A DNA stretch of 64,000 nt. Origin: Microbacterium sp. Root166 (lineage in GTDB: Bacteria; Actinomycetota; Actinomycetes; Actinomycetales; Microbacteriaceae). The position numbers and the translations under genes were made by a program. Under the pieces are notes generated by a model. It saw only the letters and a list, made by a program, of their open reading frames with translations, was not told where the DNA came from and did not search any database. The stretch is taken from positions 1 through 64,000 of the forward strand of contig NZ_LMGL01000004.1 in the NCBI RefSeq assembly GCF_001427145.1, given 5' to 3'. Position 1 is the stretch's first letter. The number at the start of each line of letters is the position of its first letter. Of this stretch, positions 11,063-19,371 are shown in pieces.

Positions 11063-11493
11063 TCGTCCTCGCGGGCATAGGACTTGCCGTCCTCGTGCTG
11101 GTCATCATCGTGTCGCTGCTGCTCCGACGCCAGCTGCGTGAGAAGTACGCGACGCTCTGGATCATCATCGGCCTCGTCATTCTGGTGCTCGCGCTGTTCC
11201 CAGGCCTGCTGCTGGGACTTTCGCAGCTTCTCGGGGTGGAGGTCCCGGCCAACCTCATCTTCGCGCTCGCGATCGTGTTGCTGGTGGGAGTGGCACTTCA
11301 CCTCTCGTGGGAGCTCTCGCAGGCTGAAGACGAGGTGCGGCGGGTCGCGGAAGACGTCGCCATCCTGCGTGCCGACGTCGAGGAGCTCAGGAAGAGCGTC
11401 GGGCTGGATGCCGGCACCGAGGGCCCGAGGGCGAATGGCACGGTTCCCGGAGAGATTCCGGATGCCGAACGCCGAGCCGGCGATGAAGGCTGA
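11059..11493 (+). CDS. DUF2304 small membrane protein
   Basis: The 144-residue protein has three predicted membrane spans (residues about 2-22, 34-55 and 67-87), then a charged helix with a heptad-like run (AEDEVRRVAEDVAILRADVE) that may form a coiled coil. This is the DUF2304 architecture. Its ATG overlaps the preceding glycosyltransferase stop as ATGA, so the two are translationally coupled. Proteins of this family sit next to polyprenyl-phosphate GT2 enzymes and may anchor or scaffold them at the membrane; this is inference from context. Confidence 0.85.
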   Translation: MIVLAGIGLAVLVLVIIVSLLLRRQLREKYATLWIIIGLVILVLALFPGLLLGLSQLLGVEVPANLIFALAIVLLVGVALHLSWELSQAEDEVRRVAEDVAILRADVEELRKSVGLDAGTEGPRANGTVPGEIPDAERRAGDEG

Positions 11494-12727
11494 GACAGCC
11501 GGCACCGGCCTCCGGGCGATCCTCGTTGCCACCGTCGTCGCGGGGGCGCTGGGCTACGCGATCCAGCTGCTCGCACCCGCGCTGCTCACAGACGACGCCG
11601 CGTATGTTGCCTTTTCGGTCTACTGGTCGACCCTCTACCTCTGCGTGGCGGCCCTGTCCGGCGTCCAGCAGGAGGTGACCCGCGCGGCCAGGCCGGTCGT
11701 CGACGAGCCGCCGACGCCGGTGCTGCGGCAGTTCACTCTCATCGCGATCGGGGTCGTGCTCGCGGCCGTCGCCGTGCTGGCGCTCCTGTTCGGCAACGAG
11801 ATCCTCCCCGACTCCACGGTCGCGCTCGCGGTGTGCCTGGCGATCGGCGTCGTCGGCTACCTGATGGTCGCGGTGCTGAGCGGCGTGCTCTACGGGCTCC
11901 GGCTGTGGCTCGCGGTGGCGTGGCTGACGATCGTGGATGCCGGCATCCGCGCCGTCCTCGTCGTGATCGCGCTGGCGCTCGGCCTCGCTCCGGAGTGGAT
12001 CGCGCTTGCCGTCTCGGTGCCGTTCGGCCTGGCTTTCCTCGCGGTCTGGCTGCGCACGCGGCCGACGGTGGTCGGTGCCTTCCGGCTCGACGTCCGGCTC
12101 CGTCGGCTCATCGCGCACACGCTCGGCACTGTCGTGGCGGCGGCGTCGATGGGTGCCATGCTGAGCGGGCTTCCGATGTTCCTCGGCCTCACCGCGCACC
12201 GGTCCGAAACCGCCGTCCTGGCCGGACTCATCCTCGCCGTCACGCTCACCCGTGCGCCCATCGTCGTCCCCCTCCTGGCGCTGCAGAGCTACTTCATCTC
12301 GATCTTCCGGGAGGGCGGCCGCGGGATGCTTCGCCGCATCCTTCTCGCTCTCGCCACAGCAGCGGGAGGTGTGCTGCTGCTCTCCGTGGCGGCGTGGTTC
12401 ATCGGCCCGTTCGTGATCGGTCTGGTCTCCTCCGGCCGCTTCGAGATCAGCTCGGCGATGATGGCGGTGATCACGGCGAGCGCGGGCCTCGTTGCGCTCA
12501 TGTGCATCACCGGTCCGGCGCTCGTGAGTCAGAGTCGCCACGTCCCGTACGCCGCCGGCTGGCTCGTCGCCGCGTTGCTGACGGTCGGATTCCTTTTGCT
12601 TCCATTGCCTATGGAGGCCCGGCTCACCGCTGCACTGCTGGTTCCGCCGGCTATCGGCCTCGTGACCCATCTCATCGAACTCGTTCGGACGGTTGATTCG
12701 ATGCCATCGTCGCCCGTTGCGGGATAA
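11462..12727 (+). CDS. Polysaccharide flippase-like protein (Wzx/MATE-type)
   Basis: The 421-residue protein has about twelve hydrophobic spans and almost no soluble domains, the layout of lipid-linked oligosaccharide flippases. The start at 11462 is set by a GGAGAG ribosome binding site at 11449-11454, seven bases ahead; it overlaps the end of the DUF2304 gene by 32 bases. An internal ATG at 11483 is an alternative. It is the third gene of the GT2-DUF2304 operon and would move a lipid-linked sugar or repeat unit outward. No short motif is diagnostic for the family, so the call rests on topology, length and context. Confidence 0.72.
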   Translation: MPNAEPAMKAETAGTGLRAILVATVVAGALGYAIQLLAPALLTDDAAYVAFSVYWSTLYLCVAALSGVQQEVTRAARPVVDEPPTPVLRQFTLIAIGVVLAAVAVLALLFGNEILPDSTVALAVCLAIGVVGYLMVAVLSGVLYGLRLWLAVAWLTIVDAGIRAVLVVIALALGLAPEWIALAVSVPFGLAFLAVWLRTRPTVVGAFRLDVRLRRLIAHTLGTVVAAASMGAMLSGLPMFLGLTAHRSETAVLAGLILAVTLTRAPIVVPLLALQSYFISIFREGGRGMLRRILLALATAAGGVLLLSVAAWFIGPFVIGLVSSGRFEISSAMMAVITASAGLVALMCITGPALVSQSRHVPYAAGWLVAALLTVGFLLLPLPMEARLTAALLVPPAIGLVTHLIELVRTVDSMPSSPVAG

Positions 12728-12746
12728 GGGCTTCGGTCACCTCGGA

Positions 12747-12752
12747 TAGACT
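12747..12752 (+). promoter_or_regulatory. Predicted -10 box of the gmd operon
   Basis: TAGACT lies 48 bases before the gmd ATG in the 73-base gap after the flippase gene. Unlike most promoters here it leaves a leader that carries an AGGAG ribosome binding site at 12788-12792. Confidence 0.45.
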
Positions 12753-12800
12753 CGTCCGCTGAAGCTACGCCTTCCGGCCAGCCCCACAGGAGTGAAACCC

Positions 12801-13832
12801 ATGTCTCAGACCCCTGCGTCACCGAAGCGCGCCCTCATCACGGGCATCACCGGACAGGACGGCAGCTATCTCGCCGAGCTGCTTCTGGAGAAGGGCTACG
12901 AGGTCCACGGGCTGATCCGCCGCTCGTCGTCGTTCAACACGCAGCGCATCGACCACGTGTACCAGCCGGCTCAGACCGAGGACCACCGCCTGTTCCTCCA
13001 CTTCGGCGACCTCTCCGACGGTTCGCGACTGGTGACGCTCCTCAACGAGATCCAGCCGCACGAGGTGTACAACCTCGCCGCCCAGTCGCACGTGCGGGTG
13101 AGCTTCGACGAACCCGAGTACACGGGTGACATCACCGGCCTCGGCAGTACTCGTCTGCTCGACGCGATCCGCGCGGCGAAGATCGATACCCGCTACTACC
13201 AGGCATCCAGCTCCGAGATGTTCGGCGCAACCCCGCCGCCCCAGAGCGAGGAGACGCCGTTCTACCCACGCTCGCCGTACGGGGTGGCCAAGGTGTACTC
13301 GTACTGGATCACCCGCAACTATCGCGAGGCGTACGACCTCTTCGCGGTCAACGGCATCCTCTTCAACCACGAGTCGCCGCGCCGCGGCGGCACCTTCGTG
13401 ACCCGCAAGATCACGCGCGCCGTCGCACGGATCAAGGCCGGACTGCAGTCCGAGATCTACCTCGGCAACCTCGACGCGGTCCGCGACTGGGGCTACGCGC
13501 CTGAGTACGTCGAAGGCATGTGGCGGATGCTGCAGCACGACGAGCCGACCGACTACGTGCTCGCCACGAACACGGCCTACTCGGTCAAGGACTTCCTGCA
13601 GTTCTCGTTCGAGCACGTCGGCCTCGACTGGGAGAAGTACGTCCGCTTCGACGAGCGCTACCTGCGGCCCACCGAGGTCGACGCCCTCATCGGCGACTAC
13701 GGCCGGGCCAAGAGCCTCCTCGACTGGGAGCCCAAGATCCACACGCCTCGCCTCGCGCAGATCATGGTCGACGCCGACATCGCGGCGCTCGAGGTCGAAG
13801 GCAGTCACTTCGTCGACCAGGTGCAGAGCTAG
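12801..13832 (+). CDS. gmd: GDP-mannose 4,6-dehydratase
   Basis: The 343-residue enzyme converts GDP-D-mannose to GDP-4-keto-6-deoxymannose, the branch point to GDP-fucose, GDP-rhamnose and 3,6-dideoxy sugars. Visible are [19 protein letters not shown] (cofactor loop), [33 protein letters not shown] and the YGVAK catalytic pair, with NHESPRRG and [14 protein letters not shown]. Length fits the family. The ATG at 12801 is preceded by AGGAG with an 8-base spacer. It leads an operon with an fcl-like reductase and a ColD-like dehydratase. GDP-mannose would come from manA plus manB and manC genes not in this window. Confidence 0.96.
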   Translation: MSQTPASPKRALITGITGQDGSYLAELLLEKGYEVHGLIRRSSSFNTQRIDHVYQPAQTEDHRLFLHFGDLSDGSRLVTLLNEIQPHEVYNLAAQSHVRVSFDEPEYTGDITGLGSTRLLDAIRAAKIDTRYYQASSSEMFGATPPPQSEETPFYPRSPYGVAKVYSYWITRNYREAYDLFAVNGILFNHESPRRGGTFVTRKITRAVARIKAGLQSEIYLGNLDAVRDWGYAPEYVEGMWRMLQHDEPTDYVLATNTAYSVKDFLQFSFEHVGLDWEKYVRFDERYLRPTEVDALIGDYGRAKSLLDWEPKIHTPRLAQIMVDADIAALEVEGSHFVDQVQS

Positions 13833-13838
13833 TCCCAC

Positions 13839-14777
13839 GTGCACGCTCTCCTCACCGGCGGAGGCGGCATGCTCGCCTCCAGCATCGCCGAAGCATGGCA
13901 CCGGCAACGCCCTGACGACCGCCTGACGGTCGTATCGCGTCGCGACGTCGACCTGGCTGACGCGGAGGCGACACGGGTGGCTTTCGCCGAGATTGCACCC
14001 GATGTCGTGATCCACACCGCGGCTTTCGTCGGCGGCATCGCCGACAAGATCGCACGGCCGCTGCCGTATCTGATGGAGAACGTCCGCATCGATTCCTCGG
14101 TCCTGGACGCCGTCGTGGGGTGCGGCATCCCGGCGTACCTCTACACGGCTTCCGCGGCGGTTTACCCCGCGAACGCACCCAACCCCATCGGGGAGGGCGC
14201 GCTGTTCACGGGGCCGCTCGAACCGGCCAACGAGGGGTACGGTCTGGCGAAGCTGACCGGGCTCACCGCCGTCGGATACGCGGCCAGGCAGACCGATCGC
14301 GCCTACCGCGCCATCCTGCCGTCGAACCTGTATGGGCCGCGCGACACGTTCGAGCCCGGCCGGTCGCACCTCATTGCATCCACCCTCCTCAAGACGCACA
14401 CCGCGCGAGAGGAAGCGCGAACGTCGGTGGAGGTGTGGGGCGATGGAACGGCACGCCGTGAATTCACCTTCGCCCCCGACCTCGCCGAGTGGATCGTCGC
14501 ATCGATCGGCGAGTTGAACGAGTGGCCGTCGGTCATGAACGTCGGCGCCGGCGTCGACCACTCGATCCGGGAGTTCTACGAGATCGCCGGCGCAGTCGTC
14601 GGCTTCGGCGGCGAACTCGCATTCGACACATCCAAGCCGAGCGGCGTCCCGCAGCGGCTCATCGACTCGTCGCTCGCCCGCCAGCACGGCTGGGCGCCGC
14701 GCACCGACATCCGCGACGGAATGGCCTCGTGCTACCGATCCTTCCTCGCCCGCACCGCAACAGGAGACCTCCGATGA
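13839..14777 (+). CDS. GDP-L-fucose synthase-like / GDP-colitose synthase-like epimerase-reductase
   Basis: The 312-residue protein aligns along its length with GDP-fucose synthase (Fcl): LTGGGGML, HTAAFVGGI, NLYGPRDTF, WGDGTARREF. The catalytic Ser (S105), Tyr (Y134) and Lys (K138) are present, as is the epimerase His (H177), all at a constant offset of two from E. coli Fcl. The epimerase Cys (Cys109 in E. coli) is Ala107 here. Placed between gmd and a ColD-like dehydratase, it is more likely a ColC-type enzyme acting on a 3-deoxy intermediate, or a plain 4-reductase, than a true fucose synthase. Start GTG at 13839; its stop overlaps the next start (ATGA). Confidence 0.82.
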   Translation: MHALLTGGGGMLASSIAEAWHRQRPDDRLTVVSRRDVDLADAEATRVAFAEIAPDVVIHTAAFVGGIADKIARPLPYLMENVRIDSSVLDAVVGCGIPAYLYTASAAVYPANAPNPIGEGALFTGPLEPANEGYGLAKLTGLTAVGYAARQTDRAYRAILPSNLYGPRDTFEPGRSHLIASTLLKTHTAREEARTSVEVWGDGTARREFTFAPDLAEWIVASIGELNEWPSVMNVGAGVDHSIREFYEIAGAVVGFGGELAFDTSKPSGVPQRLIDSSLARQHGWAPRTDIRDGMASCYRSFLARTATGDLR

Positions 14778-15958
14778 CCTCGACGCCCGCCTATCCGCTC
14801 GCCACCAGCACCTGGGATGACGCGGAGTACGCAGCACTCCAGCGGGTCATCGCCGGGGGCCGGTTCTCGATGGGGCCGATCGTCAAGCAGTTCGAGGCCG
14901 AGTTCGCCGCGCATTTCGGCGCCGGCTTCGCCGTCATGGTCAACTCGGGCAGCTCGGCGAACCTGATCGCCATCGCGGCTGCCGTGCTCGACCCCCGGAT
15001 CGACCTCAACCGCGGTGACGAGGTGCTCGTGCCCGCCGTGTCATGGCCCACCACCTACTATCCGCTCACGCAGTACGGGCTGCGGCCGAAGTTCGTCGAC
15101 ATCGACATCGACACGCTCAACATGGACCTCGACCTGCTCGAGGCCGCGGTCGGGCCGCGCACGAAGGCAATCTTCGCGGTGAACCTCCTGGGCAACCCGA
15201 ACGACTTCCCGCGGCTCCGCGACCTCTCGCAGCGGCACGGGCTCGTACTGCTCGAGGACAACTGCGAGTCCCTGGGCGCCGTCAAGGACGGCATCAATGC
15301 CGGCACGGCGGGCCTCGCCGGTACGTTCAGCTCCTTCTTCTCCCATCACATCGCGACGATGGAGGGAGGGATCATCCTCACCGACGACGAGCAGCTCTAC
15401 CAGGAGATGATCTCGCTGCGGTCCCACGGATGGACGCGAGAGCTGCCCGTCGAGAACCACGTGCACAACAAGACCGGCGACGCATGGGACGATCTGTTCC
15501 GCTTCGTGCTCCCGGGCTACAACGTGCGTCCGCTCGAGATGGAGGGTGCCCTCGGCCTCGAGCAGCTGAAGAAGATCCCCGCCCTGATCTCGGGTCGCCG
15601 CGACAACGCCGCCTACTTCCTCGAGCGCTTCGCCGGCATCTCCGCCGTGCGCACGCAACGAGAGACCGGCGAGAGCAGCTGGTTCGGCTTCTCGATGGTG
15701 CTCGAGGGACCACTCGCCGGACGCCGCTCCGATGTCGTCAAGGCGTTCGCCGCCGCCGGTATCGAGTCCCGCCCCATCGTGGCCGGAAACTTCACCCGGA
15801 ACCCCGTGATGGCGCACCTGGACGCCGTTGTTCCTGACGACCTGCCGGCTGCCGACAAGATCGACGTCGACGGACTCTTCGTCGGCAACCACCACTACCG
15901 GGTCCGTGACGGGATCGACCTGGTGGCCGAGACGATCGAGCGGGTCGCCGCGAGCTGA
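14774..15958 (+). CDS. colD: ColD-like GDP-4-keto-6-deoxymannose 3-dehydratase
   Basis: The 394-residue protein has the fold of DegT/DnrJ/EryC1 PLP aminotransferases, but where these have the PLP-binding Lys it reads SHHIATMEGG, with His at 191 and 192. That substitution is the hallmark of ColD, which uses PLP/PMP and glutamate to remove the C3 hydroxyl instead of transferring an amine. Other ColD-like stretches are NSGSSANL, PAVSWPTTYYP, LRSHGWTRELP, PGYNVRPLEM, GESSWFGFS and GIESRPIVAGNF. E1/RfbH-type dehydratases also use His but have a different motif and need an iron-sulfur reductase partner, none of which is near. AGGAG precedes the ATG; coupled to the fcl-like gene. Confidence 0.88.
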   Translation: MTSTPAYPLATSTWDDAEYAALQRVIAGGRFSMGPIVKQFEAEFAAHFGAGFAVMVNSGSSANLIAIAAAVLDPRIDLNRGDEVLVPAVSWPTTYYPLTQYGLRPKFVDIDIDTLNMDLDLLEAAVGPRTKAIFAVNLLGNPNDFPRLRDLSQRHGLVLLEDNCESLGAVKDGINAGTAGLAGTFSSFFSHHIATMEGGIILTDDEQLYQEMISLRSHGWTRELPVENHVHNKTGDAWDDLFRFVLPGYNVRPLEMEGALGLEQLKKIPALISGRRDNAAYFLERFAGISAVRTQRETGESSWFGFSMVLEGPLAGRRSDVVKAFAAAGIESRPIVAGNFTRNPVMAHLDAVVPDDLPAADKIDVDGLFVGNHHYRVRDGIDLVAETIERVAAS

Positions 15959-15962
15959 TCCG

Positions 15963-16014
15963 TCGAGACGGGCCAGCGGCCAGCTGCTCGGCGGCTACCG
16001 CCGGCCCGTCTCGA
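15963..16014. terminator. Inverted repeat between convergent colD and GT4 genes
   Basis: Perfect 12-base arms (15963-15974 and 16003-16014, core GAGACGGGCC/GGCCCGTCTC) flank a 28-base spacer. The right arm lies inside the last codons of the converging glycosyltransferase gene. It could stop transcription from both sides; there is no U-tract. Confidence 0.5.
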
Positions 16015-17095
16015 GCGCTCGCTCGAACGACTCGAGCGTTCCGCGCGCGGTGCGCTCCCACGAGAACAGCGCGGCGCGCTCATACCCTCGTGCGGTCAGA
16101 TCGGCGAGGACGTCCGGACGCGTCGCGGCCGTCGTCATCGCGTCGGCGATCGTCTGCAGGTCGTGCGGGTCGGTGAAGAGGGCGACGTCACCGACGACCT
16201 CGCGGTACACCGGAAGGTCGCTGATCATGACGGGGAGGCCGCTGCCCATGGCCTCGAGTGCAGGCAAGGAGAAGCCGTCGGCGAAGGAAGGCATCGCCAG
16301 CACGGTCGCCGTCGAATAGAGCTCGCGCATCTCGTCGTCATCGACCCAGGACTTCAGCTCGACCCACTCCTGCATCCCGGTCTCCTCGACCACGGCGATG
16401 AGCGGATCGTCGCCGTGGCTTCCTGTAATCACGACCTTCGGCCGGACGACGGGGTCCACGAGGGGAAGCGCGCGAATCAGGGACGGCCAGTTCTTGTGCG
16501 GGCGCCGGTTGCCCGTTGCCAGAACCATGGCTCCGTGCTCGGATGCTCTGGCTCGGTCGGCCCCGACCACGCTGCTTCCCGCGAGGGGGACGAGGTCGAT
16601 CCGTTCGATCGGCACCTTCAGGTAGCGGACGATCGCCTCCCGCGACTCTTCGCTGATCGTGAGGATGCGGGTCGCGTTGCGCGAGGTGAGACGCTCCATG
16701 GCCTTCACCGGTCCGGTGTAGAGCGGCGTCGACATGTACTCAGGGTGGCTCCAGTAGAGCATGTCGTGCATGGAGATCACGGCCGGCATCGTCGTGCGCC
16801 ACGGTCCGAGCGTCATAGGGGAGTGAAGCAGGTCGGCTTTCGCGCGAGCTGCTGCGCGGCCGCAGGTCAACTCACCCCATGCCCAGGCGAAACGGTTCTC
16901 ACCGCTGATGCCGGATGCGACCGACTCGCCCGGGAACCACGATCGATCGAGCTCCCAGCCTTCCTTGCTGAAGTAACCCACGTAGTCGTGTTGCGGCGCC
17001 AGCCGTCCGAGCTGGCGGTAGAGCTCGCGGGCGTACGTCTCCATCCCGCCCTTCGTTCCGGTGAGCGAGAGCAGGTCGACGAAGATCCTCGCCAC
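15995..17095 (-). CDS. Family 4 glycosyltransferase (GT-B fold)
   Basis: The 366-residue protein is a retaining GT4 transferase: an N-terminal half with GGMETYARELYR and LLHSPMTLG, and a C-terminal half with GNRRPHKN and the nucleotide-sugar site SFADGFSLPALEAMGSGLPV (the E-x7-E region), then DLPVYREVVGD. It acts at the cytoplasmic side on a nucleotide sugar and a lipid-linked acceptor; the sugar cannot be read from sequence. GTG at 17093-17095 is one base after the acyltransferase stop, so it is the third gene of the epimerase-acyltransferase-GT4 operon and may add the 4-epimerised deoxysugar. Confidence 0.9.
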   Translation of the reverse strand: MARIFVDLLSLTGTKGGMETYARELYRQLGRLAPQHDYVGYFSKEGWELDRSWFPGESVASGISGENRFAWAWGELTCGRAAARAKADLLHSPMTLGPWRTTMPAVISMHDMLYWSHPEYMSTPLYTGPVKAMERLTSRNATRILTISEESREAIVRYLKVPIERIDLVPLAGSSVVGADRARASEHGAMVLATGNRRPHKNWPSLIRALPLVDPVVRPKVVITGSHGDDPLIAVVEETGMQEWVELKSWVDDDEMRELYSTATVLAMPSFADGFSLPALEAMGSGLPVMISDLPVYREVVGDVALFTDPHDLQTIADAMTTAATRPDVLADLTARGYERAALFSWERTARGTLESFERALETGRR

Positions 17096-17096
17096 G

Positions 17097-18185
17097 TCAG
17101 GGAGCCGTGGCCGGAGCGAGTGCCGCGGGGGTCGTTCGTGATCCGCGTGCTGCCCTCAGCACCGGGCGTTCGATGAACAGCCAGCTCGCGACGGCGAAGA
17201 CGAGGGTGACGAGCACGTTGACGCCCATGAACGCCCAGACGCCGAGGCCCGCCGCGCCGAGGAGCATGAGCAGCTGGGCGGTCGGCCAGGCGTAGATGTA
17301 GAAGCCGTAGGACACGTCGTGCTTCGCGATGATCTTCGGCTGCGGGACGACCGTGCTCAGCCAGAGCAGTCCGTACGCCAGCAGCGGTGCGGCCAGCTGG
17401 CCGCCGAAGCCGGGCACCAGGATGATGGGCACGAGCGAGCCCACCAGGCATGCGATGCCGATGTTCCGGTGCATTCCCCAGCGGGCGAACACGGCATGCG
17501 CGACGACGCCGCCGAGGAAGAACGGCAGCAGCTTGAACAGCAGGGTGAAGTCGAGGTCGAGCCCGAGGCGCGTCCAGACCCCCATGCTCGCGTGCACGGC
17601 GAGCGACACGACCCACAGGGCGACAGGGAACCACAGGGTGCGCCGGAAGATGGCGAGGAAGCCGAGCGTCCACACGATGATGTAGCAGAAGAACTCGTAG
17701 TAGAGCGTCCAGAGCGACCCGTTCCACGCCCCGGGATACGGCACGGTCTGCAGCGTCCACGAGATCGTGTAGGAGTGCACGTGCAGGCCGATATTGCCCC
17801 AGATGTACTCCAGCGGCGTCACCGGCGTCGTCATGAAGCCCCCCAGCTCGCCGCGTTCGAGGAGCCCGGCGATCGGGGCGAAGACGAGAGCCGTGAGCAC
17901 GAGGCAGACCAGGAAGGCGGGGTAGATCCGCGCAATCCGGTGCACGAGGAACTCTCCTGCGGAGTGACGGCTACGGCTGCCGGCGATGAGGAACCCGCTC
18001 AGGACGAAGAACCCCGCTACCGCCCACCCGCCGATGTTCTCGCCGTGGAGCATCGGCCCGTGGCCGTTGCCCGTGATGTAGAACGCGTGCGCGAACAGCA
18101 CCGCCGCGGCGAGGACCAAGCGGAACATGTTCAGGCTGTTGCGGCTGTGCGGGAAGGCCCGCGCTGAGGTCGGAGCGGTGACCAT
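17097..18185 (-). CDS. Acyltransferase family 3 membrane protein (glycan O-acetylase type)
   Basis: The 362-residue protein has about ten membrane spans and the acyltransferase-3 pattern: NSLNMFRLVLAAAVLFAHAF with the conserved His in span 1, GFFVLSGFLI in span 2, RIARIYPAF, and WTLYYEFFCY. Such proteins O-acetylate surface polysaccharides using a cytoplasmic acyl donor. The ATG at 18185 overlaps the epimerase stop (TGATG), which fixes the start. Its operon partners, a dTDP-rhamnose 4-epimerase candidate and a GT4, suggest it decorates a 6-deoxyhexose residue. Confidence 0.9.
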   Translation of the reverse strand: MVTAPTSARAFPHSRNSLNMFRLVLAAAVLFAHAFYITGNGHGPMLHGENIGGWAVAGFFVLSGFLIAGSRSRHSAGEFLVHRIARIYPAFLVCLVLTALVFAPIAGLLERGELGGFMTTPVTPLEYIWGNIGLHVHSYTISWTLQTVPYPGAWNGSLWTLYYEFFCYIIVWTLGFLAIFRRTLWFPVALWVVSLAVHASMGVWTRLGLDLDFTLLFKLLPFFLGGVVAHAVFARWGMHRNIGIACLVGSLVPIILVPGFGGQLAAPLLAYGLLWLSTVVPQPKIIAKHDVSYGFYIYAWPTAQLLMLLGAAGLGVWAFMGVNVLVTLVFAVASWLFIERPVLRAARGSRTTPAALAPATAP

Positions 18186-19321
18186 CACTTGAGCAGGCTC
18201 CGTTCGGCCATCTCCTGCAGCGACCGCTCGTACCCGCTGTCCTCGACCGGCTCGGTCTTCACCCACTCCACGAACCGGGCGACACCGGTGCGGAAGTCCG
18301 TCTGGGGCTCATAGCCCAGAACGTCGCGGAGAACCCTGGTGTCGGCGACGTTGTGACGGATGTCTCCGAGCCGGTAATTGCCGGTGATCGTCGTCGGCAC
18401 TCGGGTGCCGAAGGCATCGAAGAGCGCCTCGACGACGTCGTTGACGGTCGTCGCCACCCCGCTTCCGACATTGATGGTGTGCCCGGCAGCGGAGGGCAGC
18501 GTCGCTGCCAGGAAGGTCGACTCGACGACGTCGTCGATGTAGACGAAGTCGCGGCTTTCCAGGCCGTCCTCGAAGATGTTGATGTCCTTCCCCTGGCGCA
18601 CGAGCGTGGAGAAGATCGAAAGGATGCCGGTGTACGGGTTCTTGAGCGACTGACCCGGCCCGTACACGTTCTGGTAGCGCAGCGAGACCGGCTCGATCCC
18701 GATCGTGGGCGCGACGGTCATGATGAGCGCCTCCTGCATCTGCTTCGTGATGCCGTAGACGGACGACGGGTGCAGCTTGGCCTGCTCGTCGGTCGGCACC
18801 ATCTCCAGAGCGCCTTCGCCGGAAATGTGCACGGCGAAGTCGCCGGCGGCCATGTCCGCTTCCGCTCGGTGGGGCGGATACACGATCCGGCCGTCCTCGG
18901 TGCGGTAGGCACCCTCGCCGTAGATCGACCGCGACGACGCGATGACGAGCCGCGTGACAGCGTGGGCCTCGTTCGTCAGGAGGTCCAGCAGCTTGGCCGT
19001 TCCACCCACATTGGCATCGACGTACCGGTCGATCTCGTACATCGACTGCCCGGTGCCGGTTTCGGCGGCCAGGTGGACCACGATCGTCGCGCCCTCGAGC
19101 GCCGTCCGCAGATCGTCCGTCGAGGTCACCGTGCCCTCGATGACGTCCGCAATGCCGTCGAGCGAGCGCAGCAGCGGCGAGGTGCTCTGCGGATCCGAGC
19201 CGTGGACCTGAGGGATCAGCGAATCGAGAACGGTGACCGTGTGGCCTGCGTCGACGAAGCGTCGTGCGAGCCGGGTGCCGATGAATCCTGCGCCGCCGGT
19301 GATGAGCACGTGGTCGGGCAT
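18185..19321 (-). CDS. NAD-dependent epimerase, probable dTDP-L-rhamnose 4-epimerase
   Basis: The 378-residue extended SDR starts [16 protein letters not shown], has ASSRSIYGEG and SVYGITK (Ser-Tyr-Lys site) and LRYQNVYGPGQSLKNPYTG. The stretches LDSLIPQVHG and GQSMYEIDRYVDAN are features I associate with the dTDP-L-rhamnose 4-epimerase subfamily, which makes dTDP-6-deoxy-L-talose. Rhamnose synthesis genes in the same locus fit that. UDP-glucose/galactose 4-epimerase is the main alternative. AGGAG sits 8 bases before the ATG at 19321. First gene of a three-gene operon, 50 bases downstream of another glycosyltransferase gene on the same strand. Confidence 0.75.
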   Translation of the reverse strand: MPDHVLITGGAGFIGTRLARRFVDAGHTVTVLDSLIPQVHGSDPQSTSPLLRSLDGIADVIEGTVTSTDDLRTALEGATIVVHLAAETGTGQSMYEIDRYVDANVGGTAKLLDLLTNEAHAVTRLVIASSRSIYGEGAYRTEDGRIVYPPHRAEADMAAGDFAVHISGEGALEMVPTDEQAKLHPSSVYGITKQMQEALIMTVAPTIGIEPVSLRYQNVYGPGQSLKNPYTGILSIFSTLVRQGKDINIFEDGLESRDFVYIDDVVESTFLAATLPSAAGHTINVGSGVATTVNDVVEALFDAFGTRVPTTITGNYRLGDIRHNVADTRVLRDVLGYEPQTDFRTGVARFVEWVKTEPVEDSGYERSLQEMAERSLLK

Positions 19322-19371
19322 GCGTGGTCTCCTGGGTGTGAGGTCGCGCGGCGAGGGAGGTCGCCTGAGCG

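Noticed and set aside
13839..14777. Calling the reductase a plain GDP-L-fucose synthase
   Set aside because: The epimerase Cys is Ala and the downstream enzyme is ColD-like, so fucose is not the safest prediction.
12819..14837. A 672-codon open frame antisense to gmd, the fcl-like gene and colD
   Set aside because: The three plus-strand genes are clear family members; the antisense frame has low-complexity charged composition and no motif.
14774..15958. Calling the DegT-family gene an aminotransferase (perosamine synthase)
   Set aside because: The PLP lysine is replaced by His in SHHIATMEGG, which is incompatible with ordinary transamination.
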